Of a stretch of 18,557 nt of DNA, positions 1-7,102 are shown one piece after another. A program made the translations under genes and the position numbers. The DNA lies in NCBI GenBank assembly GCA_038118725.1, contig JAYOIK010000088.1, forward strand, positions 1-18,557, read 5' to 3'. Origin of the DNA: JADHLJ01 sp038118725 (GTDB lineage: Bacteria; Pseudomonadota; Alphaproteobacteria; Thalassobaculales; Thalassobaculaceae). The notes beneath the pieces were generated by a model. The model saw nothing but the letters and a program-made list of their open reading frames with translations. It was not told the DNA's origin and did no database searches. Positions within the stretch are counted from its first letter, which is position 1. Each line of letters opens with the position of its first letter.

Positions 1-288
1 GTAAAGAAATTCACTGGCCTTCGAAAAACCGAGAAGGAACTAGCCGGTAAACTTACGAAAAAGAAAGAAGACGTCGCGACCAAGCGCAAGGATCTGGAAA
101 AAGTTGAAAAGGCCTTGTCCGACGCGAAGGGTGAGCTTGCGATCGCCGAATCCGACCGGGAAGATCTCAACAAGGAAACCGCGAGCAAGATCGAACAGGT
201 CCTTGACTTGCACGCCGCCCTGGTCGGCCGGCTCGCGGAGGCCGCGGTGGAAGCCGCCGGGGCAACGGCGCCAAAACTCTCGAACTAG
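1..288 (+). CDS. C-terminal part of a coiled-coil protein (partial)
   Basis: Reading frame 1 is open from the first base to a TAG at 286-288, giving the last 95 residues of a protein whose start lies outside the window. The visible part is rich in Lys, Glu, Asp and Ala with leucine-type spacing (for example KLTKKKEDVATKRKDLEKVE), as in a long charged coiled coil. It ends in a more hydrophobic Ala/Leu segment and a short tail. No catalytic motif or membrane segment is visible. It converges on the minus-strand gene that ends at 310. The function is not recognised; cytoskeletal, scaffold or phage-like coiled-coil proteins would all look like this. The frame is supported by its charged, low-complexity composition and lack of stops, not by homology. 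Confidence 0.55.
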   Translation, partial: VKKFTGLRKTEKELAGKLTKKKEDVATKRKDLEKVEKALSDAKGELAIAESDREDLNKETASKIEQVLDLHAALVGRLAEAAVEAAGATAPKLSN

Positions 289-309
289 CGGAGAGCCCCT
301 GGGACCAGC

Positions 310-798
310 TCAATCGAACTTGTAATTCGGCAGCTGTCTCAGGCAGTTGCCGATCGCGAGGCGCTCTTTCTTGAGGTTCTCTAGGAACGACTTCCAGAAG
401 AACTTGTCCTTGTTGATCTTCCGCGCGTTCACCACGTTGCCGTCGGTGGACGAGGCATAGGGGTTGCGCCCGGAATTCACCTGATAGATCAGGGTCTGCT
501 TTTCCCGCATGAGCGCGTTCAGGTCTCGCCGCGTGTTCGCGAGAATGCGCTCCTTGTGAAAGATCTTGTAGACCTCGTCGCTCCAAGCGAGCTTGCAGCT
601 CATCGGGTCGAGCGTGACGGTGTTGATACCGACCACGAACTTCACGGCCAGACCGATCAGCACCACCGACGCGATCACCAACCGGCCCTTCCAGCCGAAC
701 AGGCGGCCATAGGGATAGTCGAGAATTCGATCGGTCAGACTCGCTTTCATCCGGCGGCGATGACGCTGTCTCGGCTTTTCTGTCGGCGGTTGGCTCAC
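310..798 (-). CDS. Small membrane-anchored protein of unknown function
   Basis: This 162-residue protein has a very basic N-terminus (KPRQRHRRRMKASL), then one hydrophobic segment (about residues 42-59, LVIASVVLIGLAVKFVVG), then a hydrophilic domain of about 100 residues. The pattern suggests a single-pass protein with the C-terminal domain outside the cytoplasm. That domain has two cysteines (MSCKLAW and GNCLRQL) that could pair in the periplasm. The GTG start at 798 was chosen because GGGAG (804-808) sits 5 bases upstream. An in-frame ATG at 750, giving 146 residues, is the alternative but has no visible ribosome binding site. It is divergent from the helicase gene and convergent with the coiled-coil gene. 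No family was recognised. Confidence 0.6.
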   Translation of the reverse strand: MSQPPTEKPRQRHRRRMKASLTDRILDYPYGRLFGWKGRLVIASVVLIGLAVKFVVGINTVTLDPMSCKLAWSDEVYKIFHKERILANTRRDLNALMREKQTLIYQVNSGRNPYASSTDGNVVNARKINKDKFFWKSFLENLKKERLAIGNCLRQLPNYKFD

Positions 799-813
799 GC
801 ATGCTCCCGATGT

Positions 814-842
814 TTGAATGCACTCGGCATGGTCGATATCAA
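814..842 (+). promoter_or_regulatory. Candidate sigma70-type promoter ahead of the helicase
   Basis: TTGAAT (814-819) and TATCAA (837-842) are 17 bases apart, each matching four of six consensus positions. If used, transcription would start near 849 and leave an untranslated leader of about 215 bases before the helicase ATG at 1066. This is a pattern match only; the same bases also lie just upstream of the divergent minus-strand gene. Confidence 0.25.
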
Positions 843-1065
843 TATGGGTCTTCAACCTACTCCTTAAAACCACCGTTACGAAGCGATCTTCATCGCATCG
901 CCACGGGAGGGTCCCCGCGTGTCGCGGACAGCCCATCGCCGGCCTGTACATCATCGATGAAAAGCAATATGTTGCGCCGCGATACAAGCCGACGCGGCGC
1001 GCGCTCGGCGGTGTCGAATAGCGCTGGACACCCAGGCGCTGGAAAAGGTTTCCGAAAGCGATCCA

Positions 1066-3318
1066 ATGACAGAATTCGAAGGCGTGGTTCCCGCGCTTGG
1101 GCAGGCGTTGAACAAACGCGAATACAGCTTTTTGACTCCCGTGCAACAAGCCGTGCTCGTCCCCGGCCTGATGGATCGGGACTTGCTGGTTTCCGCCCAG
1201 ACCGGTTCGGGCAAGACCGTGGCCTTCGGGATCGCGTTGGCCCCGACCCTGTTGAACGATGACGGCCGGTTCGAGCGCTTGGGTGCCCCGACGGCGCTCG
1301 CCGTGGCGCCGACCCGCGAGTTGGCGCTCCAGGTGAAACGCGAGCTCGAATGGCTGTACGAGATGACCGGCGCCTCGCTGGCGTCCTGTGTCGGCGGCAT
1401 GGATATGCGAACCGAACGGCGGGCGCTGGAGCGCGGCGCCAATATCGTCGTAGGGACGCCCGGGCGCCTGCGTGACCATATCGAGCGCGGATCGCTGGAT
1501 ACCAGCGCCCTCAAGGCCGTGGTTCTGGACGAGGCGGATGAGATGTTGGATCTCGGCTTTCGCGAGGATCTGGAGTTCATTCTCGACGCCGCGCCGACGG
1601 AACGCCGGACCCTGATGTTCTCCGCGACGGTGCCAAGGCAGATCGCCAACCTCGCCAAGCGCTATCAGAAAGACGCGGAGCGGATCACCACCAACCAGGA
1701 ACGCGAACAGCATCACGATATCGAATATCGCGCGCTTCTGGCCGCGCCGAATGACCGCGAGAACGCGATCATCAATGTCCTGCGTCACGCCGACGCGCGC
1801 TCCGCCATCGTTTTCTGCGCCACCAGGGCGACGGTCAACCATATGACCAGCCGCTTCACCAACCGGGGTTTCTCGGTGGTCGCGCTGTCCGGGGAGCTAA
1901 GCCAGAACGAGCGTACCCACGCACTTCAAGCGCTTCGTGACGGCCGCGCCCGGATCTGCATCGCCACCGATGTCGCCGCGCGGGGGATCGATCTTCCCAA
2001 TCTGGAACTGGTGATCCACGCGGACCTGCCGAAGAACCCGGAATCGCTCTTGCATCGAAGTGGCCGCACCGGTCGGGCCGGGCGCAAGGGGGTCAGCACC
2101 CTGATCGTGCCATACCACCGGCGGCGGCACATGGAGCGCATGCTCGCCGGCGCCAATATCAACGCCCATTGGGGCAAGCCGCCTTCCGCGGAAGAGATCA
2201 TCCAGCGCGATCGGGAACGGGTTCTGGAAGCCGAGGCGCTAACCGGAGAGATGACAGAGGAAGAGATGGCCTTCGCCGTCGAACTCCTCGCCCGGCACGC
2301 GCCGGAGCGGATTGCCGCGGCCTTCCTGCGACAACACATGGCCGGCCTTACCGCGCCGGAGGAATTGCTCGATTCAGCGCCCGAGCCGGCGAAACGGAAC
2401 CGGCGCGAGGATTTCAAGGACGGCGTCTGGTTTCGCCTATCCGTGGGGCGGGAACGCAACGCCGAGCCGCGCTGGCTGCTGCCCATGATGTGCCGGTTCG
2501 GCAAGTTGACCAAAAACGAGATCGGCGCCATTCGCATCCAGCGCAACGAATCCTTCGTGGAACTTTCCGCCGCCAGCGCGGACCGCTTTCTGGAAACCAT
2601 CGGGCCGAGCCGGAAACTGGAGAACTCGATCACCGTAACCCGGCTCGACGGCCCGCCGCCGGAAGCCGATCGCTGGCCGCCGCGCGCCCGCGCCGACAAG
2701 CTCCGGCACGAAGAACCGAGATACGAGAAACCGAGGGCCGAAACGCCACGCGCGGAAGAATCGGTCCCGGAAGCACCGGCGGCGCGGGCAACACCGCCCC
2801 GCCCCGCCGGGCCCCCTACCGAGATTCCCGCCGCGCCGACGCCCGACACGCCGCCCTCGCCTTCGCGAACGGACGCCGAGATCCCGGAGCCCGGCGGCAA
2901 ACCGGCCAGAAGGCCGAAACAACCGCCCAAACCCGCGACGGGACCGGCGGCGGCGCCAACCCGCAAGCAACGTCGTCAGGCCATGGCCGCGGAACGCGCC
3001 GCGGCGGTGACCTCAGTGCCTTCTCCGTCGGACGCGATGCCCGGCCAACCGGCAATCGTCAAGGAAAGGGCCCTGGGCCTGGCCGCCCCCGCTGCCGAGG
3101 ACGGAGCCCGGTCCGAGACCGGTGAAGAGACCACGCCCAGGGCTCGAAAAACCTTCACGAAGAAACGCCGGACCGCGACTGGCTCTGAGAAACCAAAGAA
3201 AAAGAAGCTCAACAAGAAGGCCAAGCTGCGTAAACTGAAGGCGGCGATGGCTCCGAAAGGACAACCCAAGACGCCCAAGGATAGGACACCCAGGGATAAG
3301 ACAGGTCCCGGAGACTGA
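1066..3318 (+). CDS. DEAD-box ATP-dependent RNA helicase with DbpA-like RNA-binding domain
   Basis: This 750-residue helicase would unwind or remodel RNA using ATP, probably in ribosome assembly or mRNA decay. All core motifs are visible: Q motif TPVQQ (24-28), motif I AQTGSGKT (44-51), PTREL (82-86), TPGRL (131-135), DEAD (155-158), SAT (186-188), FCATR (250-254), ATDVAARGID (300-309) and HRSGRTGRAGR (330-340). A DbpA-type RNA-binding domain fits residues about 453-527 (VWFRLSVGR, then the NEIGAIRI strand). From about 530 the protein is a roughly 220-residue tail rich in Pro, Ala, Arg and Lys that ends in lysine clusters, probably disordered and RNA-binding. It resembles the DeaD/CsdA group, but the exact orthologue is not clear. 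The racemase-like gene begins 20 bases downstream, so co-transcription is possible. Confidence 0.93.
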   Translation: MTEFEGVVPALGQALNKREYSFLTPVQQAVLVPGLMDRDLLVSAQTGSGKTVAFGIALAPTLLNDDGRFERLGAPTALAVAPTRELALQVKRELEWLYEMTGASLASCVGGMDMRTERRALERGANIVVGTPGRLRDHIERGSLDTSALKAVVLDEADEMLDLGFREDLEFILDAAPTERRTLMFSATVPRQIANLAKRYQKDAERITTNQEREQHHDIEYRALLAAPNDRENAIINVLRHADARSAIVFCATRATVNHMTSRFTNRGFSVVALSGELSQNERTHALQALRDGRARICIATDVAARGIDLPNLELVIHADLPKNPESLLHRSGRTGRAGRKGVSTLIVPYHRRRHMERMLAGANINAHWGKPPSAEEIIQRDRERVLEAEALTGEMTEEEMAFAVELLARHAPERIAAAFLRQHMAGLTAPEELLDSAPEPAKRNRREDFKDGVWFRLSVGRERNAEPRWLLPMMCRFGKLTKNEIGAIRIQRNESFVELSAASADRFLETIGPSRKLENSITVTRLDGPPPEADRWPPRARADKLRHEEPRYEKPRAETPRAEESVPEAPAARATPPRPAGPPTEIPAAPTPDTPPSPSRTDAEIPEPGGKPARRPKQPPKPATGPAAAPTRKQRRQAMAAERAAAVTSVPSPSDAMPGQPAIVKERALGLAAPAAEDGARSETGEETTPRARKTFTKKRRTATGSEKPKKKKLNKKAKLRKLKAAMAPKGQPKTPKDRTPRDKTGPGD

Positions 3319-3338
3319 GAAACCACGAGGATAAGGCG

Positions 3339-4091
3339 ATGGCCCGCGCGATCCTGCTGATCAATCCGAACATCACCCAGGCCGTGACGGATCTCATGGT
3401 CACCGAGGCTCGGCTGTCGGCGCGGGAAGGAACGGCGATTCATCCCGAGACCGCGCGCTTCGGTGCCGAGTATATCGAGAACCGTGCGGAGGCCGCGATC
3501 GCTGGCCACGCGGTTCTCGATGTGCTGGCCCGCAATGCCGGGCGATACGACGCCGCCATTGTCGCCGCCTTCGGCGATCCCGGCCTTTCCGGCGCCAAGG
3601 AGGTGATGGAGATCCCGGTCGTCGGCATCGCCGAGTCGGCTTTTCTGACCGCCCACGCGCTTGGCCGGCGGTATTCCATCCTGGCGGTGACCAAGCGGCT
3701 GGGCATCTGGTTCGGCGAATGCGCCCAGGAGCATGGCCTCGACGGTCGCCTGGCGGCGGTCCGAGCGCTGGATGTCCCGGTTAGCCATATCTCGAACGCT
3801 CGGGCGGAGACCGGACGCCTGCTGGTCGATCTGTGCCATCGGACCATCGAGGAAGACGGTGCCGAGGTGGTGATCATGGGCGGCGGGCCGATCGCCGGCC
3901 TGGCGCGCGAGGTTGCTCATGAGATACCGGTCCCGGTCCTGGATGGCGTCTCTTGCGCGGTGCGGATGGCCGAGATGCTGATTGATCTAGCACCGACCAA
4001 GGCGCGCGCCGGCAGCCAGGCAAGACCACCGGCGAAACCGACCCAGGGCCTATCCGAGGCGCTGGCTCGTTATATAGAGCGCCGGGATTGA
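3339..4091 (+). CDS. Asp/Glu/hydantoin racemase family protein lacking both catalytic cysteines
   Basis: The 250-residue protein has the two-domain fold signature of the cofactor-independent Asp/Glu/hydantoin racemases: N-terminal LLINPN (residues 6-11), the loop AAFGDPGL (76-83), PVVGIAESA (93-101) and the second loop MGGGPIAGLA (180-189). In racemases of this family the first loop normally reads CFGDPGL and the second GCAG, supplying two cysteines as acid and base. Here those positions are Ala77 and about Gly182, so two-base racemisation is unlikely. Other members of the superfamily include maleate isomerases and arylmalonate decarboxylases. A likely ribosome binding site (GAGGATAAGG) precedes the ATG. 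The MetE-like gene starts 13 bases after the stop, so the two are probably one unit. The true reaction is unknown. Confidence 0.8.
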   Translation: MARAILLINPNITQAVTDLMVTEARLSAREGTAIHPETARFGAEYIENRAEAAIAGHAVLDVLARNAGRYDAAIVAAFGDPGLSGAKEVMEIPVVGIAESAFLTAHALGRRYSILAVTKRLGIWFGECAQEHGLDGRLAAVRALDVPVSHISNARAETGRLLVDLCHRTIEEDGAEVVIMGGGPIAGLAREVAHEIPVPVLDGVSCAVRMAEMLIDLAPTKARAGSQARPPAKPTQGLSEALARYIERRD

Positions 4092-4104
4092 AACGGAGAC
4101 CGTG

Positions 4105-5265
4105 ATGGCCAAGCCGAACCGCATTCTCACCACTCATGCCGGCAGCCTGCCGCGGCCCGCCGGCCTGATCTCGATGTTCACCGATCGCGTGTCCGGCAAG
4201 CCGCTGGACGAGGCGGCGTTCAACGACGCCATCGAGAACGCCACGCGTTGGGTCATCGAGCGCCAACGCGACGCCGGGATCGATATTCCCAATAACGGCG
4301 AGCAAGGTCGCGAGTCCTTTTTCCTCTATGTCCGGCGGCGCATGACCGGCTTTGGCGGCCACGGCGCGCGCAAACCCTGGGCGGATCTCCTGGACTTTCC
4401 GGAATTCGCCGAGATGAGCGGCCAGTATTTCGCGAACAAGAAAATGGTCAGCAATCGTCAGCCGCCGCTTGCCCAAGGCCCGGTCAAGCATATCGCGCCC
4501 GAGGAAAACCTCGCCGAAATCAACCAATTCAAGGCCGCGCTGGAAGACATTGACGGCGGCTTCGCGGACGCCTTCATGACCGCGCCGTCTCCCGGCATGG
4601 TCGCCTCGGCGATGCATAATCGCTACTACCCGGATGACGACGCCTATCTCGACGCGCTCTCCGATGCGCTTTCGGTCGAGTATCGCGCCGCCGTGGAAAG
4701 CGGTCTGATATTGCAGATCGACGCGCCGGATCTGGCGATGGAGCGGCATATCTCCCATGCCGACCAGCCGCTGGACGCGTTTCTCGACTTTATGCGCCGG
4801 GTGATCACCAGGATCAATCGAGCCCTCGACGGCGTGCCGCGCGAGCGCGTGCGCCTGCATGTCTGCTGGGGAAACTACGAGGGCCCGCACACCCATGACG
4901 TGGCGCTCCGGGAAATCCTGCCGGTACTGCTGGAAGCGAATGTCGGCGCCTTCATGATGCCCTTCGCCAATCCGCGCCATCAGCACGAGATCGACGTGTT
5001 TCGCGACCTCCCCCTGGCGCCGGACCAGTATCTCATCGCCGGCGTTGTCGACACGCTCACCAATTTCGTCGAGCATCCCGAAGTCGTCGCCCGACGAATC
5101 GAACAGGCGGTCGAAGCGGTCGGCGATGCCTCCCGCGTCCTGGCCGGCACCGATTGCGGTTTCGATACCTCGGCGGGGATGGGCCGGGTTTCATCCGACG
5201 TGGTCTGGGCCAAGCTGCGCGCCATGCGAGACGGCGCCGATATCGCCGGCAAACGGTTGTTCTGA
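4105..5265 (+). CDS. Cobalamin-independent methionine synthase (MetE C-terminal domain)-like methyltransferase
   Basis: This 386-residue protein resembles the stand-alone relatives of the MetE catalytic barrel, a group that includes zinc thiol methyltransferases and epoxyalkane:coenzyme M transferase. Family marks are the N-terminal LTTHAGSLPRP, the zinc motif HVC (His252, Cys254) followed by WGNYEGPHTHD, ANPRHQHE, VVDTLTNFVEHPE and a final GTDCGF (Cys351). In relatives I know, the strand before NPRH carries a glutamate (FEGANPRH-like) thought to be the remaining zinc ligand; here it reads MMPFANPRH, with Pro at that place. The barrel is complete but the MetE N-terminal folate domain is absent, so it is not a classical methionine synthase. 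ATG 4105 is preferred over GTG 4102 because GGAGA lies about 5 bases upstream of it. Its likely job is methyl or alkyl transfer to a thiol, substrate unknown. Confidence 0.82.
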   Translation: MAKPNRILTTHAGSLPRPAGLISMFTDRVSGKPLDEAAFNDAIENATRWVIERQRDAGIDIPNNGEQGRESFFLYVRRRMTGFGGHGARKPWADLLDFPEFAEMSGQYFANKKMVSNRQPPLAQGPVKHIAPEENLAEINQFKAALEDIDGGFADAFMTAPSPGMVASAMHNRYYPDDDAYLDALSDALSVEYRAAVESGLILQIDAPDLAMERHISHADQPLDAFLDFMRRVITRINRALDGVPRERVRLHVCWGNYEGPHTHDVALREILPVLLEANVGAFMMPFANPRHQHEIDVFRDLPLAPDQYLIAGVVDTLTNFVEHPEVVARRIEQAVEAVGDASRVLAGTDCGFDTSAGMGRVSSDVVWAKLRAMRDGADIAGKRLF

Positions 5266-5473
5266 CGATCGAAAGGGAAGAACCGGTGACTTCTTGACGC
5301 TGGACAAGCGTTACACCAACTTGGGTTGGTCAGAGCCCTCGATCCTTTTTGCCACCTCAAGTTAGCCGTCGCCCCGGGGGAAAGCAGGGCCGACTACCGA
5401 ACGTACCCCCGCCGACTGGGGCGCACCGGCCCCGGTTTTAACCCCCCCCCAAACGCTTGATTGGCCGGCCCTT

Positions 5474-5483
5474 NNNNNNNNNN
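5474..5483. other. Run of ten N (scaffold gap)
   Basis: Ten undetermined bases join two contigs. The true distance and any sequence between them are unknown, so the linkage of the left part (1-5473) to the right part (5484-18557) rests on scaffolding only. Confidence 0.98.
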
Positions 5484-5649
5484 ACCTAGTTGCGCGCACC
5501 GTCACGGTTTTTCACGCCGACCATTCCGATTCTTGGCCCTGCCTTTCGCCAGGGCGACGGCTGAAAATGTAGCGAAATCGAGATGGATTACGCTGACACT
5601 TCACGTCGGCTCTATCTCGCTATTCCTTGCGCCGTGCCATTCCCATCCA

Positions 5650-5784
5650 CCGTCATCCCGCCGAAAGGCGGGATCCATGCCGTCGGCTTGGCCTCCGTTC
5701 CGAAGCCAAGACTATCCCTTGGTATCGAACGACGAGGCGTCGCGCCGCCGGACGAATGGACCCCGCGTTGCCGCGGGGTGACGG
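5650..5784. repeat. Inverted pair of 29-bp palindromic units (BIME/REP-like)
   Basis: Two 29-base units, 5650-5678 on the plus strand and 5756-5784 read on the minus strand, match at 24 of 29 positions and enclose a 77-base spacer. Each folds into a 7-bp GC-rich hairpin closed by a 4-base loop: GAAA in the left unit and GCAA in the right, both GNRA. Four of the five differences form two compensatory pairs in the stem (T-A to C-G and C-G to G-C) and the fifth is in the loop. Both units begin with CCGTCA and end with TCCAT. The arrangement resembles the bacterial interspersed mosaic elements built from inverted REP units. No clear target-site duplication is visible at its edges. Confidence 0.7.
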
Positions 5785-5811
5785 CCCTATGTCGCCCCAC
5801 CGCCTCGGGTC

Positions 5812-6864
5812 TTACGAAAGCGGTAGGTTAACCCGCTCTCCGTTCCTCAACGAGTGGGCCACCGCGTCGGTCCATTCCATATAGGCGACACCGGTCTGGA
5901 AGTCGGTGTGGGTAACCTCCTCGGTGCCGCGAACCGCCTTGATGAACTCTTCCTCGACGCGCCAGCCGCCACGCTTGGCCGGTTCGATATCGACTTCCTT
6001 GAGCCCGTCATCGCCGCGCGCGCCGTAAGACAGGCTCATCGCCGCGCCCTTGGCCTGGTGGAGCCGCAAGGTGCCCTCGGTGCCGAAGATATGGACATCC
6101 GCCTCGGCCGGCGCGTGTCCGACCACCGTGGAAACGTTGAACCGCATCTGGCCGCCCTGGGCCAGGCCGCCGATCACCTCGATATGATCCGGGATCGGCG
6201 TCGCCACCCGCCGCCCGTTCGGCGCGACCCGGTGCGGCACCACGGCCTGACCGACCGCGTAGACATTGGCCATCGGGCCGACCCAGCGCATCATCGCCTC
6301 ATACCAGATCCCCATGCTCATCACGTTGTTGCCCGAAAGAGCCAGGTCCTGCCGCCAATGCAGCGGCGATTTGGGATTGGGGAAATCGCTACCGACGGTG
6401 ACCCGGTTATCGACGGCGATCACCTCGCCGATACCTCCCGAGGCGATGATGTCGATAATCGTTTGATCGAAAGCGAGCGTATGCGGCGCCGGGACGATCT
6501 GCGCCACCAGGCCGGGCGACAGTTTCGAGGTCGCCAGCATCTCGTGCGCCTCGTCGGAATTCATCGCCATCCGCGCCTCGCATAGCACGTGCTTGCCGTG
6601 CTCCAAGGCCGAAATGGTGAGCGGCGCGTGCATGTAGGGCCAGGTGCCGATGCAGACCGCGTCAACGGTCTCGTCCTCCAGGACCTCCATCCAGTCATTG
6701 GCGATCTTGGGGATGCCGAATTCATCGGCGACTTTCTGGCTGCTTTCCGGCGTCCGGTTGGCGACGGTCACCAATTCCACGCCGTCTATCGCCTTGAAGC
6801 CCGGGATGTGCCGCGAGCGCGTGTTGCCGCCGGCGCCGATCAGGCCGATACGAACCTTCTGCAT
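5812..6864 (-). CDS. Gfo/Idh/MocA family NAD(P)-dependent oxidoreductase
   Basis: This 350-residue protein has an N-terminal Rossmann fold with GLIGAGGNTR (residues 7-16), VTVANRT (32-38) and CIGTWPYMHAP, then the C-terminal alpha/beta domain of the family (GGIGEVIAV, FGTEGTLRLH). Such enzymes usually oxidise or reduce sugars, inositols or related polyols. Two usual catalytic features are changed: the EKP motif reads EAR (96-98), so the lysine is absent, and the histidine of the GIHY-type motif is Trp187 (GIWY). A different substrate or a non-classical reaction is therefore likely. The ATG at 6864 was chosen because a strong GGAGG (6871-6875) lies 6 bases upstream; an open frame continues to 6993 but has no comparable site. 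It is divergent from the hydantoinase gene and may act on the same substrate, which is inference. Confidence 0.85.
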   Translation of the reverse strand: MQKVRIGLIGAGGNTRSRHIPGFKAIDGVELVTVANRTPESSQKVADEFGIPKIANDWMEVLEDETVDAVCIGTWPYMHAPLTISALEHGKHVLCEARMAMNSDEAHEMLATSKLSPGLVAQIVPAPHTLAFDQTIIDIIASGGIGEVIAVDNRVTVGSDFPNPKSPLHWRQDLALSGNNVMSMGIWYEAMMRWVGPMANVYAVGQAVVPHRVAPNGRRVATPIPDHIEVIGGLAQGGQMRFNVSTVVGHAPAEADVHIFGTEGTLRLHQAKGAAMSLSYGARGDDGLKEVDIEPAKRGGWRVEEEFIKAVRGTEEVTHTDFQTGVAYMEWTDAVAHSLRNGERVNLPLS

Positions 6865-6870
6865 GTCTTT

Positions 6871-6875
6871 CCTCC
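6871..6875 (-). promoter_or_regulatory. Ribosome binding site deciding the oxidoreductase start
   Basis: The minus-strand bases GGAGG are 6 bases before the ATG at 6864. This favours that start over the upstream in-frame ATG at 6993 and places the first residues directly at the Rossmann strand (MQKVRIGLIG). Confidence 0.75.
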
Positions 6876-7102
6876 AGTTTCCGGCGCGAGGATCGCGGCG
6901 GTGGTTGTCTCCTTGGACGCGATAATCGAGATCCGCGCCGCGCCCTAGCGCGTCGTCCGGCATGCCGAAACCGCGAAATCTTCCTTCATTCATGATGGAA
7001 TCGCCGTGATCTTAGCAACCGGACGCCGGTGAATTCCACCATCGCGCTTGCTTCGCTAGAGTGGGCGTTCCCGATCCCGCGTTCCACCAGCTTGGATGCC
7101 CG

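Larger units (their letters stand above)
5266..5811. other. Gene-free stretch with assembly gap
   Basis: No credible gene is seen between the MetE-like stop and the oxidoreductase stop. The stretch contains ten N at 5474-5483, a run of nine C at 5442-5450 just before them, and C/G-rich low-complexity sequence from about 5373. The part near the gap is probably lower-quality contig-end sequence. The right half carries the inverted palindromic repeat pair described separately. Short open frames here are broken by the N run or lie across the repeats and show no protein-like composition. Confidence 0.7.

Noticed and set aside
3874..5076. A 400-codon minus-strand open frame opposite the racemase-like and MetE-like genes
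   Set aside because: It lies fully across two genes with clear family motifs on the plus strand and has shadow-like composition with no motif.
5315..5330. Hairpin ACCAAC-TTGG-GTTGGT as a terminator after the MetE-like gene
   Set aside because: The stem is only six pairs and AT/GC mixed, and the nearest T run begins about 15 bases after it, so it does not fit an intrinsic terminator.
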